A stretch of 64,000 bases of DNA from UBA4416 sp035439445 (GTDB lineage: Bacteria; Bacteroidota; Bacteroidia; B-17B0; Aurantibacillaceae), in contig DAORKG010000016.1 in assembly GCA_035439445.1 (NCBI GenBank), forward strand, positions 7,983 through 71,982. The letters run 5' to 3'. Position numbers and translations under genes: made by a program. The first letter of the stretch is position 1, and each line of letters begins with the position of its first letter. The notes below the pieces were generated by a model. The model had not been told where the DNA came from, made no database searches, and saw nothing but the letters and a program-made list of their open reading frames with translations. This document shows positions 51,865 through 61,064 of the stretch, piece by piece.

Positions 51865-53433
51865 TTATTTAAATTCTAATTTAAATACTTTTGATTCGCC
51901 TCCGCCTGCTTTTAATCTATCAAGTATTAAAGTTTCAGTTATAGACTCGAAACTTCTAGGGAATAAGCGAATTTTTTCTTCTCGGATATCAAATACAGAT
52001 CGTTTAGTCATTTTACCGTCTTTGTCAATTTTTACACATGTTAAGTATCCACCGGCACCGGCTCTGTGAGTTGCTGGAGCTTCAGTTAAAGGTAAATCAA
52101 TATTTTTAGCATTATCTAAATAAAAGAAAAAGTCTTCTCCTTTATATGAATGGTGATGAAAAGATAAATCAGCATAACCACTTCCTATCTGTGATTTCGG
52201 TATTTTATTACACCAAATCGTTTTTCCGTCTTTATCTGCCTTTAAAACAAGTATATCGTTATAATAATAGGTATATGTGGTGGTTGTAGTTTTTCCATTA
52301 TAATATGTGTTAGTAACCATGTAATATTCTTCTCCTACAATCATAATACTTCCATCTGGATAAAAAACTAATTTCCTAAAGGTTAAATTTGAAGCTTCTA
52401 GATTATCATCTTTATCTTTTTTCTCCATTTTCTTTTTCGTACGCTCACTTTCAAATGCCTTAAGCGTTTCGGCCGGGAATTCGCAATATGTTGTTTTCAG
52501 ACTTTTAACAGCATTATTTGAGTCATATTCTAAACGTATAATATATGCTCCATCTGCACCATAACTATATTTTTTGTCTGAATAATATCCTGCGATAACA
52601 ATGTCATGATTCAAGTCTTCAGATAATACAACTGAACTTGTGTATTTATTATCTAAATTTATTTTTATTGCCTGAAGCGTATTGTTTTTTTGATTGACTC
52701 TGATTAGTTCATATCTCATGGCATTTTTATGTTCTCTATCAACTTCGCCATCTATGGAATTATTAATTTTCACTTCTGTTAACATATAGATATTTCCTCT
52801 TGAGTCTACCTCGTAATCCAAATTATTCATGTCGTATTCAGAATATGGCATCTCAATTTCAGCTGCATATAATTTCTTCATTTTATTATCAAATAAATTA
52901 AAGCCAATAATGTCTTTGTTTAATTTATCTCTTCTTTCTTTAGGTTTTACTCTGTAAGTTATAAGCATTTTGCTGCTATCTGTTGAGTAATTAAAATGAT
53001 ATTTCCAGTTAGGGTCAAGTCTTCCGGTTTCAACTAAATTGATTTCTTTTGTGTCAAACTTTAAAGTATTTTTATTAAAAGGTAATGCATTTAATTTTTC
53101 TGTTTCAGTTTTTCTATCCCAGGTAGAGAAGAACCAATAAAAATCATTTTTGACACCAAAAAAACCTTCGTCAAATGGATGCTTTTCAAATTCGGGAAAT
53201 TCAGCAGTAATAGTTTTTGTGACGTTTTGAAAGTTTTTATCGAAGAATTGAAATAACAAATCTTTTTCATCTTTTTGAATATACACTTCAGCATATTCAT
53301 TGTCATTAAATTTATAAAACCCTTTATCTCTGTGTTTTTTTATAGTTTCAAATTCATTGCTATAACTATAAGATAAATTTTGTGAGAATAGAGAAGTGCT
53401 GGTAGCTAATAGCACTAAAAGAATTTTTTTCAT
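51865..53433 (-). CDS. Secreted protein of unknown function
   Basis: The frame is open to 53517, but that extension runs through the topA terminator hairpin (53480-53511); the ATG at 53433 begins a good signal peptide (M-K-K-I-L-L-V-L-L-A-T-S, cut after L-F-S-Q near residue 18) and is chosen, giving 522 residues. The mature part is beta-rich with repeated D-G-x-x-x-V strands, long charged stretches and no sorting domain or known motif; a beta-propeller is possible (recurrent G-N-I-Y-M-L-T-E, D-I-V-I-A-G-Y). No enzyme function can be assigned. Confidence 0.75.
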   Translation of the reverse strand: MKKILLVLLATSTSLFSQNLSYSYSNEFETIKKHRDKGFYKFNDNEYAEVYIQKDEKDLLFQFFDKNFQNVTKTITAEFPEFEKHPFDEGFFGVKNDFYWFFSTWDRKTETEKLNALPFNKNTLKFDTKEINLVETGRLDPNWKYHFNYSTDSSKMLITYRVKPKERRDKLNKDIIGFNLFDNKMKKLYAAEIEMPYSEYDMNNLDYEVDSRGNIYMLTEVKINNSIDGEVDREHKNAMRYELIRVNQKNNTLQAIKINLDNKYTSSVVLSEDLNHDIVIAGYYSDKKYSYGADGAYIIRLEYDSNNAVKSLKTTYCEFPAETLKAFESERTKKKMEKKDKDDNLEASNLTFRKLVFYPDGSIMIVGEEYYMVTNTYYNGKTTTTTYTYYYNDILVLKADKDGKTIWCNKIPKSQIGSGYADLSFHHHSYKGEDFFFYLDNAKNIDLPLTEAPATHRAGAGGYLTCVKIDKDGKMTKRSVFDIREEKIRLFPRSFESITETLILDRLKAGGGESKVFKLEFK

Positions 53434-53479
53434 AAGTTCATTTTTTGTAAATGTATATAATATATAATTAATACCAATT

Positions 53480-53511
53480 AAAAAGCCTTCGTTATTTAAC
53501 GAAGGCTTTTT
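53480..53511 (-). terminator. Intrinsic terminator of topA
   Basis: AAAAAGCCTTCGTTA (53480-53494) pairs with TAACGAAGGCTTTTT (53497-53511), two bases apart so the tip of the stem opens into a loop. It is 13 bases past the topA stop. Confidence 0.9.
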
Positions 53512-53523
53512 AAACATTAGTTA

Positions 53524-56205
53524 TTATTTTTTCGAAGTAGGTTTCTTTACTGTTGTTTTTTTAGCTGCAACTTTCTTAGGAGCTGTTTTCTTTGCTGCTG
53601 CTTTCTTAACTGCTGTTTTTTTTGTGGCAGCCTTTTTTGTAGGAGCTAGCTTAACAACTTTTGCTTTGGCAACGGAGCCTGTAGAAGTTTTCTTTGGAGC
53701 AGCTTTCTTAGAGCCTTTTTTATCAAAGGCTTTCGGGACCTGAGCCACAATCATTTCTTTTACTTGCTCTAGTGTTACTTCGCTTAGTTCTTCAGGAGTA
53801 AATTTACCGCCTCCGTTTTTAATTAGTTTCAACATTAATTTTCCAAACTTCACAAACGGTCCCCAGCGACCATTTTCAATTGAAATTTTTTCCTCCGGCC
53901 AATTTTGAATATAACGGTTGGCTTCTTTCTCTAATTTTTTCTCAATTAACTCCTCAATATCTTTTTGAGATAAATGGTCGAAATTATAAGCTCTTGGAAC
54001 ATTAATAAATAAGCCATCGTATTTAATAAATGGACCAAAACGTCCTTTACCTTTTGTGACACCTTTCCCTTTGTAATGAGCGATAGGAGCATCGGCTTCT
54101 TCTTTTTCTTTAATAATTTCAATTGCCTTTTCCATATCAACCGTTAAAGGGTCGATAGTACGAGGAATAGAAATAAATGACTCGCCTAATTTAATATATG
54201 GACCAAAGCGTCCAACGGCAACAGTAACTTCTTCGCCATTATATTCACCTAGGGTTATAGGTAATTTAAATAAATCTAAAGCTTCTTCCAGTGTAATTGT
54301 TTCAATACTTTGATTTCTTCTTAAACTTGCAAATTTTGGTTTTTCATCAGAGCCCTCAATGGTTTCTCCAATTTGAGCTAATGGTCCAAAACGTCCAACA
54401 CGAACAGATACAGGTTTTCCGCTAACAGGATCAATTCCTAAAGTTCTTTCTCCGCTGGCACGTTCACTGTTTTCGCTAGTGTTTTCAACTGTTTTATGGA
54501 AAGGTGTATAAAACTCTTTCAACATATTTTGCCAGTCTAAATGCCCTTCTGCAATCTCATCAAATTCTTCTTCAACCTTCGCGGTGAAATTAAAATCTAA
54601 AATTGTAGGGAAGTATTTTAATAAGAAATCATTTACTACCATTCCAATATCGGTAGGGAATAATTTTGCTTTTTCTGCCCCTGTATTTTCAGTTTTAATG
54701 TCTTTAGTAATGTTTTGTTTTACTAAAGTTAAATTCACATATTGTCTTGGAGTCCCTTCTTTATCAGTCTTCTCCACATAATTACGTTTTTGAACCGTAC
54801 TAATTGTTGGAGCGTAGGTAGATGGACGACCAATACCTAACTCTTCTAATTTCTTTACTAAACTAGCCTCTGTGTAACGAGCAGGATGATGAGTAAAACG
54901 CTGAGTAGCTGTAATTTCTTGACTCTCTAATTTCTCACCAACTTTCATTGGAGGTAACATCGATGAATTTTCTTCGTCAGTATCTTCATCATCCGTTCCT
55001 TCCATATATACTTTTAAGAAACCATCAAATTTTAATACTTCTCCTTGAGCTACAAATAATTCTGAAGTACCACTCACATTTACTTTTGCAGTAGTTTTCT
55101 CTAACTCAGCATCACTCATTTGGGAAGCAATGGTACGTTTCCAAATCAAATCATATAAACGTTGTTCGTTACGCTCACCTTCAATTACGGTTCTATCAAT
55201 ATAAGTAGGACGAATAGCTTCGTGAGCCTCTTGTGCACCTTTGCTCTTGTTTTTGTATTTACGAGGATTGTAATATTTAGCGCCGTAGTTTTCGTTAATT
55301 GCTTTATTAGCTTGATCCATGGCTGTATCCGATAAATTTACGGAGTCAGTTCTCATGTATGTAATCTTACCTGCCTCGTATAAACGTTGAGCAACTTGCA
55401 TGGTTTGTGCTACAGAAAAACCTAATTTACGAGCCGCTTCTTGTTGTAAAGTAGATGTTGTGAAAGGCGCAGCAGGAGAGCGTTTTGCGGGTTTAGTTTC
55501 TAAACTTTCAATTGTGAAAGCAGCTGATTTACATTTTTCTAAAAATGCTTGAGCTTCTGCTTCAGTTGCAAAACGTTTGTCTAATTCTGCTTTTAAAATT
55601 CCTGTTCCAACTTTAAATAAGGCTGATACTTTATATGCTGATGTAGAAACGAATTGTTGAATTTCTCTTTCACGTTCAACTATTAAACGCACAGCAACAG
55701 ATTGCACACGACCTGCAGATAAACTCGGGCGTACTTTCTTCCATAAAATAGGAGATAATTCAAAACCAACTAATCTATCCAATACACGACGAGCTTGTTG
55801 CGCATTCACTAAATTAATGTCGATTTCACGAGGGTTTTCAATCGCCTTCATAATAGCAGGCTTAGTAATTTCGTGAAAAACAATACGTTTTGTGTTCTTT
55901 TTATTTAACCCTAAAGTTTCGTATAAATGCCAGCTAATTGCTTCTCCCTCACGATCCTCATCGGATGCCAGCCAAACCATGTCGGCTGCCTTTGTTAGTT
56001 TTTTTAATTCAGCTATTACTTTCTCTTTATCTGGCTGTACTTCGTAAGTAGGAGTGAAATTGTTCTCTATATCTACACCAAATCCCTTTTTTACCAAATC
56101 TCTAATGTGACCAAAACTTGATTTAACGGTAAAATCTTTTCCTAAAAACCCTTCAATGGTTTTTGCCTTTGCAGGGGACTCGACAATAACTAAATTTTTT
56201 GCCAT
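53524..56205 (-). CDS. topA: Type IA DNA topoisomerase I
   Basis: 893 residues. The TOPRIM domain shows I-V-E-S-P-A-K-A-K-T near 7-16 and S-D-E-D-R-E-G-E-A-I near 81-90; the active-site Tyr is in I-T-Y-M-R-T-D-S near residue 285. Four G-R-F/W-G-P-x-x-K-type repeats in the C-terminal half (near 607, 655, 700 and 775) replace the cysteine zinc ribbons of E. coli TopA; no zinc-finger cysteine clusters are present. The last 65 residues are a lysine/alanine tail resembling histone H1 (K-K-A-A-x-K-K). The enzyme relaxes negative supercoils. It has its own terminator. Confidence 0.96.
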   Translation of the reverse strand: MAKNLVIVESPAKAKTIEGFLGKDFTVKSSFGHIRDLVKKGFGVDIENNFTPTYEVQPDKEKVIAELKKLTKAADMVWLASDEDREGEAISWHLYETLGLNKKNTKRIVFHEITKPAIMKAIENPREIDINLVNAQQARRVLDRLVGFELSPILWKKVRPSLSAGRVQSVAVRLIVEREREIQQFVSTSAYKVSALFKVGTGILKAELDKRFATEAEAQAFLEKCKSAAFTIESLETKPAKRSPAAPFTTSTLQQEAARKLGFSVAQTMQVAQRLYEAGKITYMRTDSVNLSDTAMDQANKAINENYGAKYYNPRKYKNKSKGAQEAHEAIRPTYIDRTVIEGERNEQRLYDLIWKRTIASQMSDAELEKTTAKVNVSGTSELFVAQGEVLKFDGFLKVYMEGTDDEDTDEENSSMLPPMKVGEKLESQEITATQRFTHHPARYTEASLVKKLEELGIGRPSTYAPTISTVQKRNYVEKTDKEGTPRQYVNLTLVKQNITKDIKTENTGAEKAKLFPTDIGMVVNDFLLKYFPTILDFNFTAKVEEEFDEIAEGHLDWQNMLKEFYTPFHKTVENTSENSERASGERTLGIDPVSGKPVSVRVGRFGPLAQIGETIEGSDEKPKFASLRRNQSIETITLEEALDLFKLPITLGEYNGEEVTVAVGRFGPYIKLGESFISIPRTIDPLTVDMEKAIEIIKEKEEADAPIAHYKGKGVTKGKGRFGPFIKYDGLFINVPRAYNFDHLSQKDIEELIEKKLEKEANRYIQNWPEEKISIENGRWGPFVKFGKLMLKLIKNGGGKFTPEELSEVTLEQVKEMIVAQVPKAFDKKGSKKAAPKKTSTGSVAKAKVVKLAPTKKAATKKTAVKKAAAKKTAPKKVAAKKTTVKKPTSKK

Positions 56206-56518
56206 GTATATATATGTATATTAAAAAGTTCGCATTTTAAAGCTAAAAAATCATCAAAAGTTGGTGTTTTATGACTCGTTTTTTGCGTTTTTATTGCTTT
56301 AAAAGTTTGCAAAGGAAAAAAATTTAATCTGAATAAACCTAATTTTTATTTTTCTAGAACTCTAAAATGAGCTCAAAATCTTCCTTTTAAACTTATTATA
56401 TTATTGATATTCAGTATTTTAAAAATATTCAAAAAAATATTGTTTTTAGTATGTGAAAAATGGTTAACGTGTCAAAATGTCATAACAAAGCCTTATCTTT
56501 GCGTTTTTATTGATATAC
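56206..56518. other. Divergent intergenic region between topA and miaB
   Basis: 313 bases, strongly AT-rich, with no reading frame worth calling. The right end holds the miaB -7 element. No riboswitch or clear hairpin was seen. A topA promoter is expected in its left half but no box pair was found. Confidence 0.6.
56494..56501 (+). promoter_or_regulatory. -7 element of miaB
   Basis: TATCTTTG matches TAnnTTTG and ends 17 bases before the ATG at 56519. A TTTG at -33 is not apparent. Confidence 0.5.
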
Positions 56519-57943
56519 ATGGAGAACAAAATAATAGATGAATCAAAACAAGGAGAAGCATTAGTTAGAGAAACCGAAAATAAAGGTGGGAAAAAAATGT
56601 TTTTGGAAAGCTATGGTTGCCAAATGAATTTTGCGGATAGCGAGATTGTTGCTTCTATTTTGATAGATAAAGGATATACCACAACAACAGATTATAAAGA
56701 GGCTGATTTAATTTTTGTAAATACTTGTGCTATTCGTGAAAATGCTGAATCAAGAGTTCGTCAGAGATTACATGATTACAAAAAGGTTAAAAAGACCAAC
56801 AAAAATTTACTGATTGGGGTATTAGGTTGCATGGCTGAACGATTAAAACATCAGTTTTTGGAACAAGAAAAATTGGTTGATATGGTTGTTGGTCCTGATG
56901 CTTACCGTGATTTACCAAATTTAATTGCGGTTGCCGAAGGTGGACAACAAGCTATAAATGTCATTTTAAGTAAGGAAGAAACTTATGCTGATATTTCTCC
57001 TGTTCGTTTAGATCATAATGGCGTAAGTGCTTTTGTGAGCATTATGCGTGGCTGCGACAATATGTGCAGTTTTTGCGTAGTGCCATTTACTAGAGGGCGT
57101 GAGAGAAGTCGAGAGCCTGAAACAATAGTTCGTGAATGTAAAGATGCTTTTGATAAAGGATATAGAGAAGTGACATTGCTTGGACAAAATGTAAACTCAT
57201 ATTTGTGGACTGGTGGAGGATTGAAAAAGGAAACTTTAACCGAGGAGCAAAAAGCAAACTCAACCACCTTTGCTCAATTATTAGAAATGGTAGCCTTAAT
57301 TCATCCTGATTTACGTGTGCGATACTCAACTTCACATCCAAAAGATATGGGAGATGATGTATTGTATACGATGGCTAAATATGAAAACATTTGTAAATAT
57401 GTTCACTTACCTGTTCAAAGTGGAAATAGTGAGTTGTTAGAGAAAATGAATCGTGGTTACACGCGAGAATGGTATTTAGATCGTATTGCGGCTATACGCC
57501 GTATTATGCCGGATGCAGCCATTAGCGCAGATATTATTGCAGGATTTTGTGGTGAAACAGAAGAGCAACATCAAGATACGTTATCATTAATGGAAGAAGT
57601 AAAGTATGAATTTGCGTATATGTTCTCTTATAGCGAAAGACCTAAAACATTAGCTGAACGTAAGTACGAAGATGATGTTCCTGCTGAAGTGAAAAGCCGC
57701 AGATTAACAGAAATTGTTGATGCACAAAGAAGGCATAGCGAAATCAGAACAAAAGAAGGAGTAGGAAAAGTTCACAGAGTGTTAGTGGAAAATGTTTCTA
57801 AAAAATCAGCGGATATGATGAGTGGAAGAAACTCTCAGAATACAGTTGTCGTTTTTCCTAAAGGAAATTTAAAGAAAGGTGATTACGTGAATGTTTTAGC
57901 AACAAGTTGTACAAGTGGAACCCTTATTGGAGAATGTGTTTAG
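56519..57943 (+). CDS. miaB: tRNA-2-methylthio-N6-dimethylallyladenosine synthase
   Basis: A TTG three codons upstream is in frame, but the ATG at 56519 is preferred, giving 474 residues. The first Fe-S cluster is held by Cys34 (S-Y-G-C-Q-M-N), Cys70 (N-T-C-A) and Cys104 (L-G-C-M-A). The radical-SAM cluster is Cys179-x3-Cys183-x2-Cys186 (C-D-N-M-C-S-F-C). A TRAM domain closes the protein. The enzyme adds methylthio to i6A37 of tRNAs reading UNN codons. It leads a plus-strand group that continues with the four-helix gene and the sigma-54 activator. Confidence 0.97.
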   Translation: MENKIIDESKQGEALVRETENKGGKKMFLESYGCQMNFADSEIVASILIDKGYTTTTDYKEADLIFVNTCAIRENAESRVRQRLHDYKKVKKTNKNLLIGVLGCMAERLKHQFLEQEKLVDMVVGPDAYRDLPNLIAVAEGGQQAINVILSKEETYADISPVRLDHNGVSAFVSIMRGCDNMCSFCVVPFTRGRERSREPETIVRECKDAFDKGYREVTLLGQNVNSYLWTGGGLKKETLTEEQKANSTTFAQLLEMVALIHPDLRVRYSTSHPKDMGDDVLYTMAKYENICKYVHLPVQSGNSELLEKMNRGYTREWYLDRIAAIRRIMPDAAISADIIAGFCGETEEQHQDTLSLMEEVKYEFAYMFSYSERPKTLAERKYEDDVPAEVKSRRLTEIVDAQRRHSEIRTKEGVGKVHRVLVENVSKKSADMMSGRNSQNTVVVFPKGNLKKGDYVNVLATSCTSGTLIGECV

Positions 57944-57987
57944 GAAGGGACTGAGGAGATGGAAGGGATTAAAGGGACTGGAGAGAT
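57943..57987 (+). repeat. Purine-rich imperfect tandem repeat upstream of the four-helix-bundle gene
   Basis: GGAAGGGACTGAGGAGAT (57943-57960) is followed by a second, longer version, GGAAGGGATTAAAGGGACTG then GAGAGAT (57961-57987). GATTAAAGGGA at 57967-57977 is inverted, 10 of 11 bases, as TCCCTTTAGTC at 58378-58388 beyond the gene. Confidence 0.6.
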
Positions 57988-57999
57988 AAAAGACGAAAA

Positions 58000-58365
58000 A
58001 TGATTAAGCATAATTTTAAAAAGTTGACTGTTTGGATTGATGCAATGGATTTGTGTGATTTAATTTACACCTATACTGAGACGCTCCCAAATAAAGAAAA
58101 GTATAATTTGATTAATCAACTTGAAAAATGTGCAGTCTCTATCCCATCAAATATTTCGGAAGGTTCAGGAAAAAGGACAAATGTTCATTTCGCTGAATTT
58201 TTAACTACAGCATTAACGTCTTCTTACGAAATGGAAACACAATTGTTGATTTGTGAAAGAAGAAAGTATGGTAATGAAACTGAATTAAAAAGTATTTTAA
58301 ATAAAGTAGAAATATTACAAAAACAAATCTCAAATTTTAGAGATAAGATAATAAATGAAAAATAA
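58000..58365 (+). CDS. Four-helix-bundle protein (23S rRNA intervening-sequence-protein family)
   Basis: 121 residues, the standard size. The phrases K-L-T-V-W-I-D-A-M near 8, S-I-P-S-N-I-S-E-G near 49-56 and a final helix with K-x-x-x-L-Q-K-Q-I match the family of S23/IVP four-helix bundles found in 23S rRNA intervening sequences and as free genes in Bacteroidota. A related fold is the Avd accessory protein of diversity-generating retroelements. No retroelement or rRNA is nearby. It sits between miaB and the sigma-54 activator in purine-rich, inverted-repeat-like flanks, suggesting a self-contained insertion. Confidence 0.88.
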   Translation: MIKHNFKKLTVWIDAMDLCDLIYTYTETLPNKEKYNLINQLEKCAVSIPSNISEGSGKRTNVHFAEFLTTALTSSYEMETQLLICERRKYGNETELKSILNKVEILQKQISNFRDKIINEK

Positions 58366-58412
58366 AACTGTCTTGGCTCCCTTTAGTCAAACAGTCTTTT
58401 AAGTCAAGAACT
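58366..58412 (+). repeat. Flank downstream of the four-helix gene
   Basis: The stretch contains CTGTCTTGGCTCCCTTTAGT and then CAAACAGTCTTTTAAGTC: TCCCTTTAGTC (58378-58388) is the inverse of the upstream GATTAAAGGGA, and AGTCTT recurs as AGTC motifs. See the upstream repeat entry. Confidence 0.5.
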
Positions 58413-59669
58413 ATGACATTACAAGATATTAAACAACGTTTTGGAATAATGGGAAATAACCCATTATTAGAAAGAGCAATAGATGTTGCAAGACAAGTTG
58501 CTCCAACAGATTTAAACGTTTTGATAAATGGAGAAAGTGGAACAGGTAAAGAAGTTTTTCCTCAAATCATTCATCAAAACAGTTCACGTAAACACGGGCA
58601 ATATATTGCCGTAAACTGCGGAGCCATTCCTGAAGGAACAATTGACAGTGAATTGTTTGGTCACGAAAAAGGCTCGTTTACAGGTGCTCATGAAGCTCGA
58701 AAAGGATATTTTGAAGTGGCAGATGGTGGAACTATTTTTCTAGATGAAGTAGGGGAGTTGCCATTAACAACTCAAGCTCGTTTGTTACGTGTACTAGAAA
58801 CAGGAGAATACATCAGAGTAGGTAGCAGTAAAGTTCAAAAAACAAATGTTCGTGTAGTTGCTGCAACTAATATTAATTTTAATGTAGCTATTGAGAAAGG
58901 TAAATTCAGGGAGGATTTATATTATCGTTTAAATACGGTGCCTATTAATTTACCACCATTACGTGAACGTAAAGATGATATTCATTTATTGTTCAGGAAA
59001 TTTGCCAGTGATTTTGCAACTAAATATAGAATGCCAGCTGTTAAATTAACACCAGAAGCAGAGCATGCATTGGTAAATTATTATTGGCCCGGTAATATTC
59101 GTCAGTTAAAAAATATCACAGAGCAAATTTCCATTATTGAAAAAGACAGAGAAATTAGTTTAGAGAGTTTGTTACAATATTTGCCAAATTATAACACCAA
59201 TACTTTGCCTGCTATTTCAAATTCAGGATTTACGGGTACAGCAACAGGTTCAGATATGAATGAGCGTGATTTGTTGTACAAAGTATTGTTTGATATGAAA
59301 AAAGACTTGAACGATTTGAAAAAAGTAGTTCATGATATCGTTCAGGTTGGAGGTAATACTCTTGGTAATTTACCATCAGATGATTTACAAACTATTGATA
59401 GATTGTATCATAACGAATCAAATTTTCCAATTGTTTCAGGAGTAAATGATGTGAAGGTTCATAATCCGATTATTGTTAAGGAAACTTCCAATGGGTTTAA
59501 TCAGCCAATTGTTGTTGAAGAGTCTTTGTCGCTTCAAGATAAAGAAATTGACATGATTAAAAAGGCATTGAAGAAACATAAAGGAAAACGTAAATACGCC
59601 TCTCAAGAACTAGGGATTAGTGAACGTACTCTTTACAGAAAAATTAATGAATATAAAATTGAAGAGTAA
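58413..59669 (+). CDS. Sigma-54-dependent transcriptional activator without receiver domain
   Basis: 418 residues. The AAA+ domain begins close to the N-terminus: Walker A G-E-S-G-T-G-K-E at 40-47, the sigma-54-contact loop G-S-F-T-G-A at 87-92 (usually G-A-F-T-G-A), Walker B G-T-I-F-L-D-E near 106-112, and R-L-N-T-V-P-I with L-R-E-R-K-D-D-I for the arginine finger region. A non-conserved linker follows (220-370), then a Fis-type helix-turn-helix to the end (K-Y-A-S-Q-E-L-G-I-S-E-R-T-L-Y-R). No N-terminal sensor domain exists, so activity may be set by expression or partner binding. In this phylum such genes often sit by miaB. Confidence 0.93.
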   Translation: MTLQDIKQRFGIMGNNPLLERAIDVARQVAPTDLNVLINGESGTGKEVFPQIIHQNSSRKHGQYIAVNCGAIPEGTIDSELFGHEKGSFTGAHEARKGYFEVADGGTIFLDEVGELPLTTQARLLRVLETGEYIRVGSSKVQKTNVRVVAATNINFNVAIEKGKFREDLYYRLNTVPINLPPLRERKDDIHLLFRKFASDFATKYRMPAVKLTPEAEHALVNYYWPGNIRQLKNITEQISIIEKDREISLESLLQYLPNYNTNTLPAISNSGFTGTATGSDMNERDLLYKVLFDMKKDLNDLKKVVHDIVQVGGNTLGNLPSDDLQTIDRLYHNESNFPIVSGVNDVKVHNPIIVKETSNGFNQPIVVEESLSLQDKEIDMIKKALKKHKGKRKYASQELGISERTLYRKINEYKIEE

Positions 59670-59670
59670 G

Positions 59671-61020
59671 ATGAAAAAAATTGGAGTTGCTTTTTTACTG
59701 TTTTTTACAATTATCATTAATGCTCAGGTAGTGCCTGTCTATGAGACGTTTAGCCTGAAAAATGGATTAAAAGTTTATTTGCTTCAGTACGGGAATATCC
59801 CGGCTGTTAGTGTGAAATTAACTTTAAATACTGGTAAAGTAAATGAAGCTCCAGGTCAACAAAATTTTAGCGAGATTGTCGCTAATGCCATTTTGATGGG
59901 AAATACAAAATATGATATTGAAGCGCAAACAAACAAAGCATTTACTTTAGGGACTTCTCTTTCCGCATCCTCTTCAAATGATAATACTTCAATTTCAATA
60001 AATATTTTGAGTAAGGATTTAGATGCAGGAATGGATTTAATGTCTGCTGCAGTGTTATCTCCTTCATTTCCTAAAGAGAAAATGGATTTAATGATTTCTC
60101 AAAACATTGATTTTAATAGTCCTACCAAAATGGATATTGCTCAATTAGCATCTGTTTTTAGTGATTACTTTATGTTTGGTTTGGCAAATCCTCTGGGACG
60201 ATATTTTTATAAAACTCAGCTTCAAAAAATTACTCCTCAAATTATTAAAGAATATTATGATTTTAACTTCACTCCTAAAAATGCCAATTTAATTATTTGC
60301 GGAAATTTTGATTTAGCCACCATTAAACCGATTATAGAAAAATATTATGGTTCTTGGAAATCAGAATTTTCTGGAGCAAATGGAGTAAGTTTAGAATCTA
60401 TGTCTATAAAGAAAAAAGAAATAGGCTTTGTTAATAGAAGTGGCGCAACTCAATGCGCTTTGCAATGGAATAAAATTGCTCCGGCGGTTACTGATAAAGA
60501 TCAATTAGCTTTTTCTATAGCTAATAGTATTTTCAATGAGGTGTTATTTAAAGAAATCAGAGAAAAAGGGGGTAAAACTTATAGTATAGGTAGTGTGCAA
60601 GAAACAAGTAAGTATGCTAATACCTTAAAAATAGCATGTTCTGTGAGAAGCAATGAATTGTTTAATACAATTGAACTATTTGATAAAACATTAATCGATT
60701 TTAACGCTAAAATATTAGAGGCAAATACTTTCAAGGAAGCTGTTTATAAAAGAGTAGTTAGTATCAAAAGATTAGAAAGCCCTGAGGAATTAGCCTCTTT
60801 GTATAACCCATTAATTTACACTTTTGAAAAAAGAAAAAATTTAATCAATGATTTAAATGCCTTAACACTGGAAGATATTCAAAAAGTAATTAAGAAATAT
60901 TATACACCAAACGCTTATAAATTAGTAATAGCTGGAGATGAATCAAAAGTGTCTGAGCAATTGGTTAAAATAAGCGGACTTCAAAAATTTAAAGCTTCGG
61001 ATATCGAAAAAGATAATTAA
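59671..61020 (+). CDS. M16-family peptidase-like protein lacking the zinc-binding motif
   Basis: A frame start at 59620 overlaps the activator by 50 bases; the ATG at 59671, one base past its stop, begins a signal peptide (I-G-V-A-F-L-L-F-F-T-I-I-I-N-A-Q) and is chosen, giving 449 residues. The M16 fold is evident in F-S-L-K-N-G-L-K-V-Y, N-P-L-G-R-Y, and F-T-P-K-N-A-N-L-I-I-C-G-N-F. The HxxEH zinc motif is replaced by N-F-S-E-I-V, so the protein is probably a non-catalytic partner. The usual catalytic neighbour is absent here. Confidence 0.87.
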   Translation: MKKIGVAFLLFFTIIINAQVVPVYETFSLKNGLKVYLLQYGNIPAVSVKLTLNTGKVNEAPGQQNFSEIVANAILMGNTKYDIEAQTNKAFTLGTSLSASSSNDNTSISINILSKDLDAGMDLMSAAVLSPSFPKEKMDLMISQNIDFNSPTKMDIAQLASVFSDYFMFGLANPLGRYFYKTQLQKITPQIIKEYYDFNFTPKNANLIICGNFDLATIKPIIEKYYGSWKSEFSGANGVSLESMSIKKKEIGFVNRSGATQCALQWNKIAPAVTDKDQLAFSIANSIFNEVLFKEIREKGGKTYSIGSVQETSKYANTLKIACSVRSNELFNTIELFDKTLIDFNAKILEANTFKEAVYKRVVSIKRLESPEELASLYNPLIYTFEKRKNLINDLNALTLEDIQKVIKKYYTPNAYKLVIAGDESKVSEQLVKISGLQKFKASDIEKDN

Positions 61021-61064
61021 TCTTTTATTTTTATATTTTATTAATTTTAAACATAAAAACATAT

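Noticed and set aside
53434..53517. N-terminal extension of the secreted protein
   Set aside because: It crosses the topA terminator hairpin, while the ATG at 53433 begins a proper signal peptide.
59620..59670. Start of the M16-like protein at 59620
   Set aside because: It overlaps the activator's HTH coding region; the ATG at 59671 gives the signal peptide.
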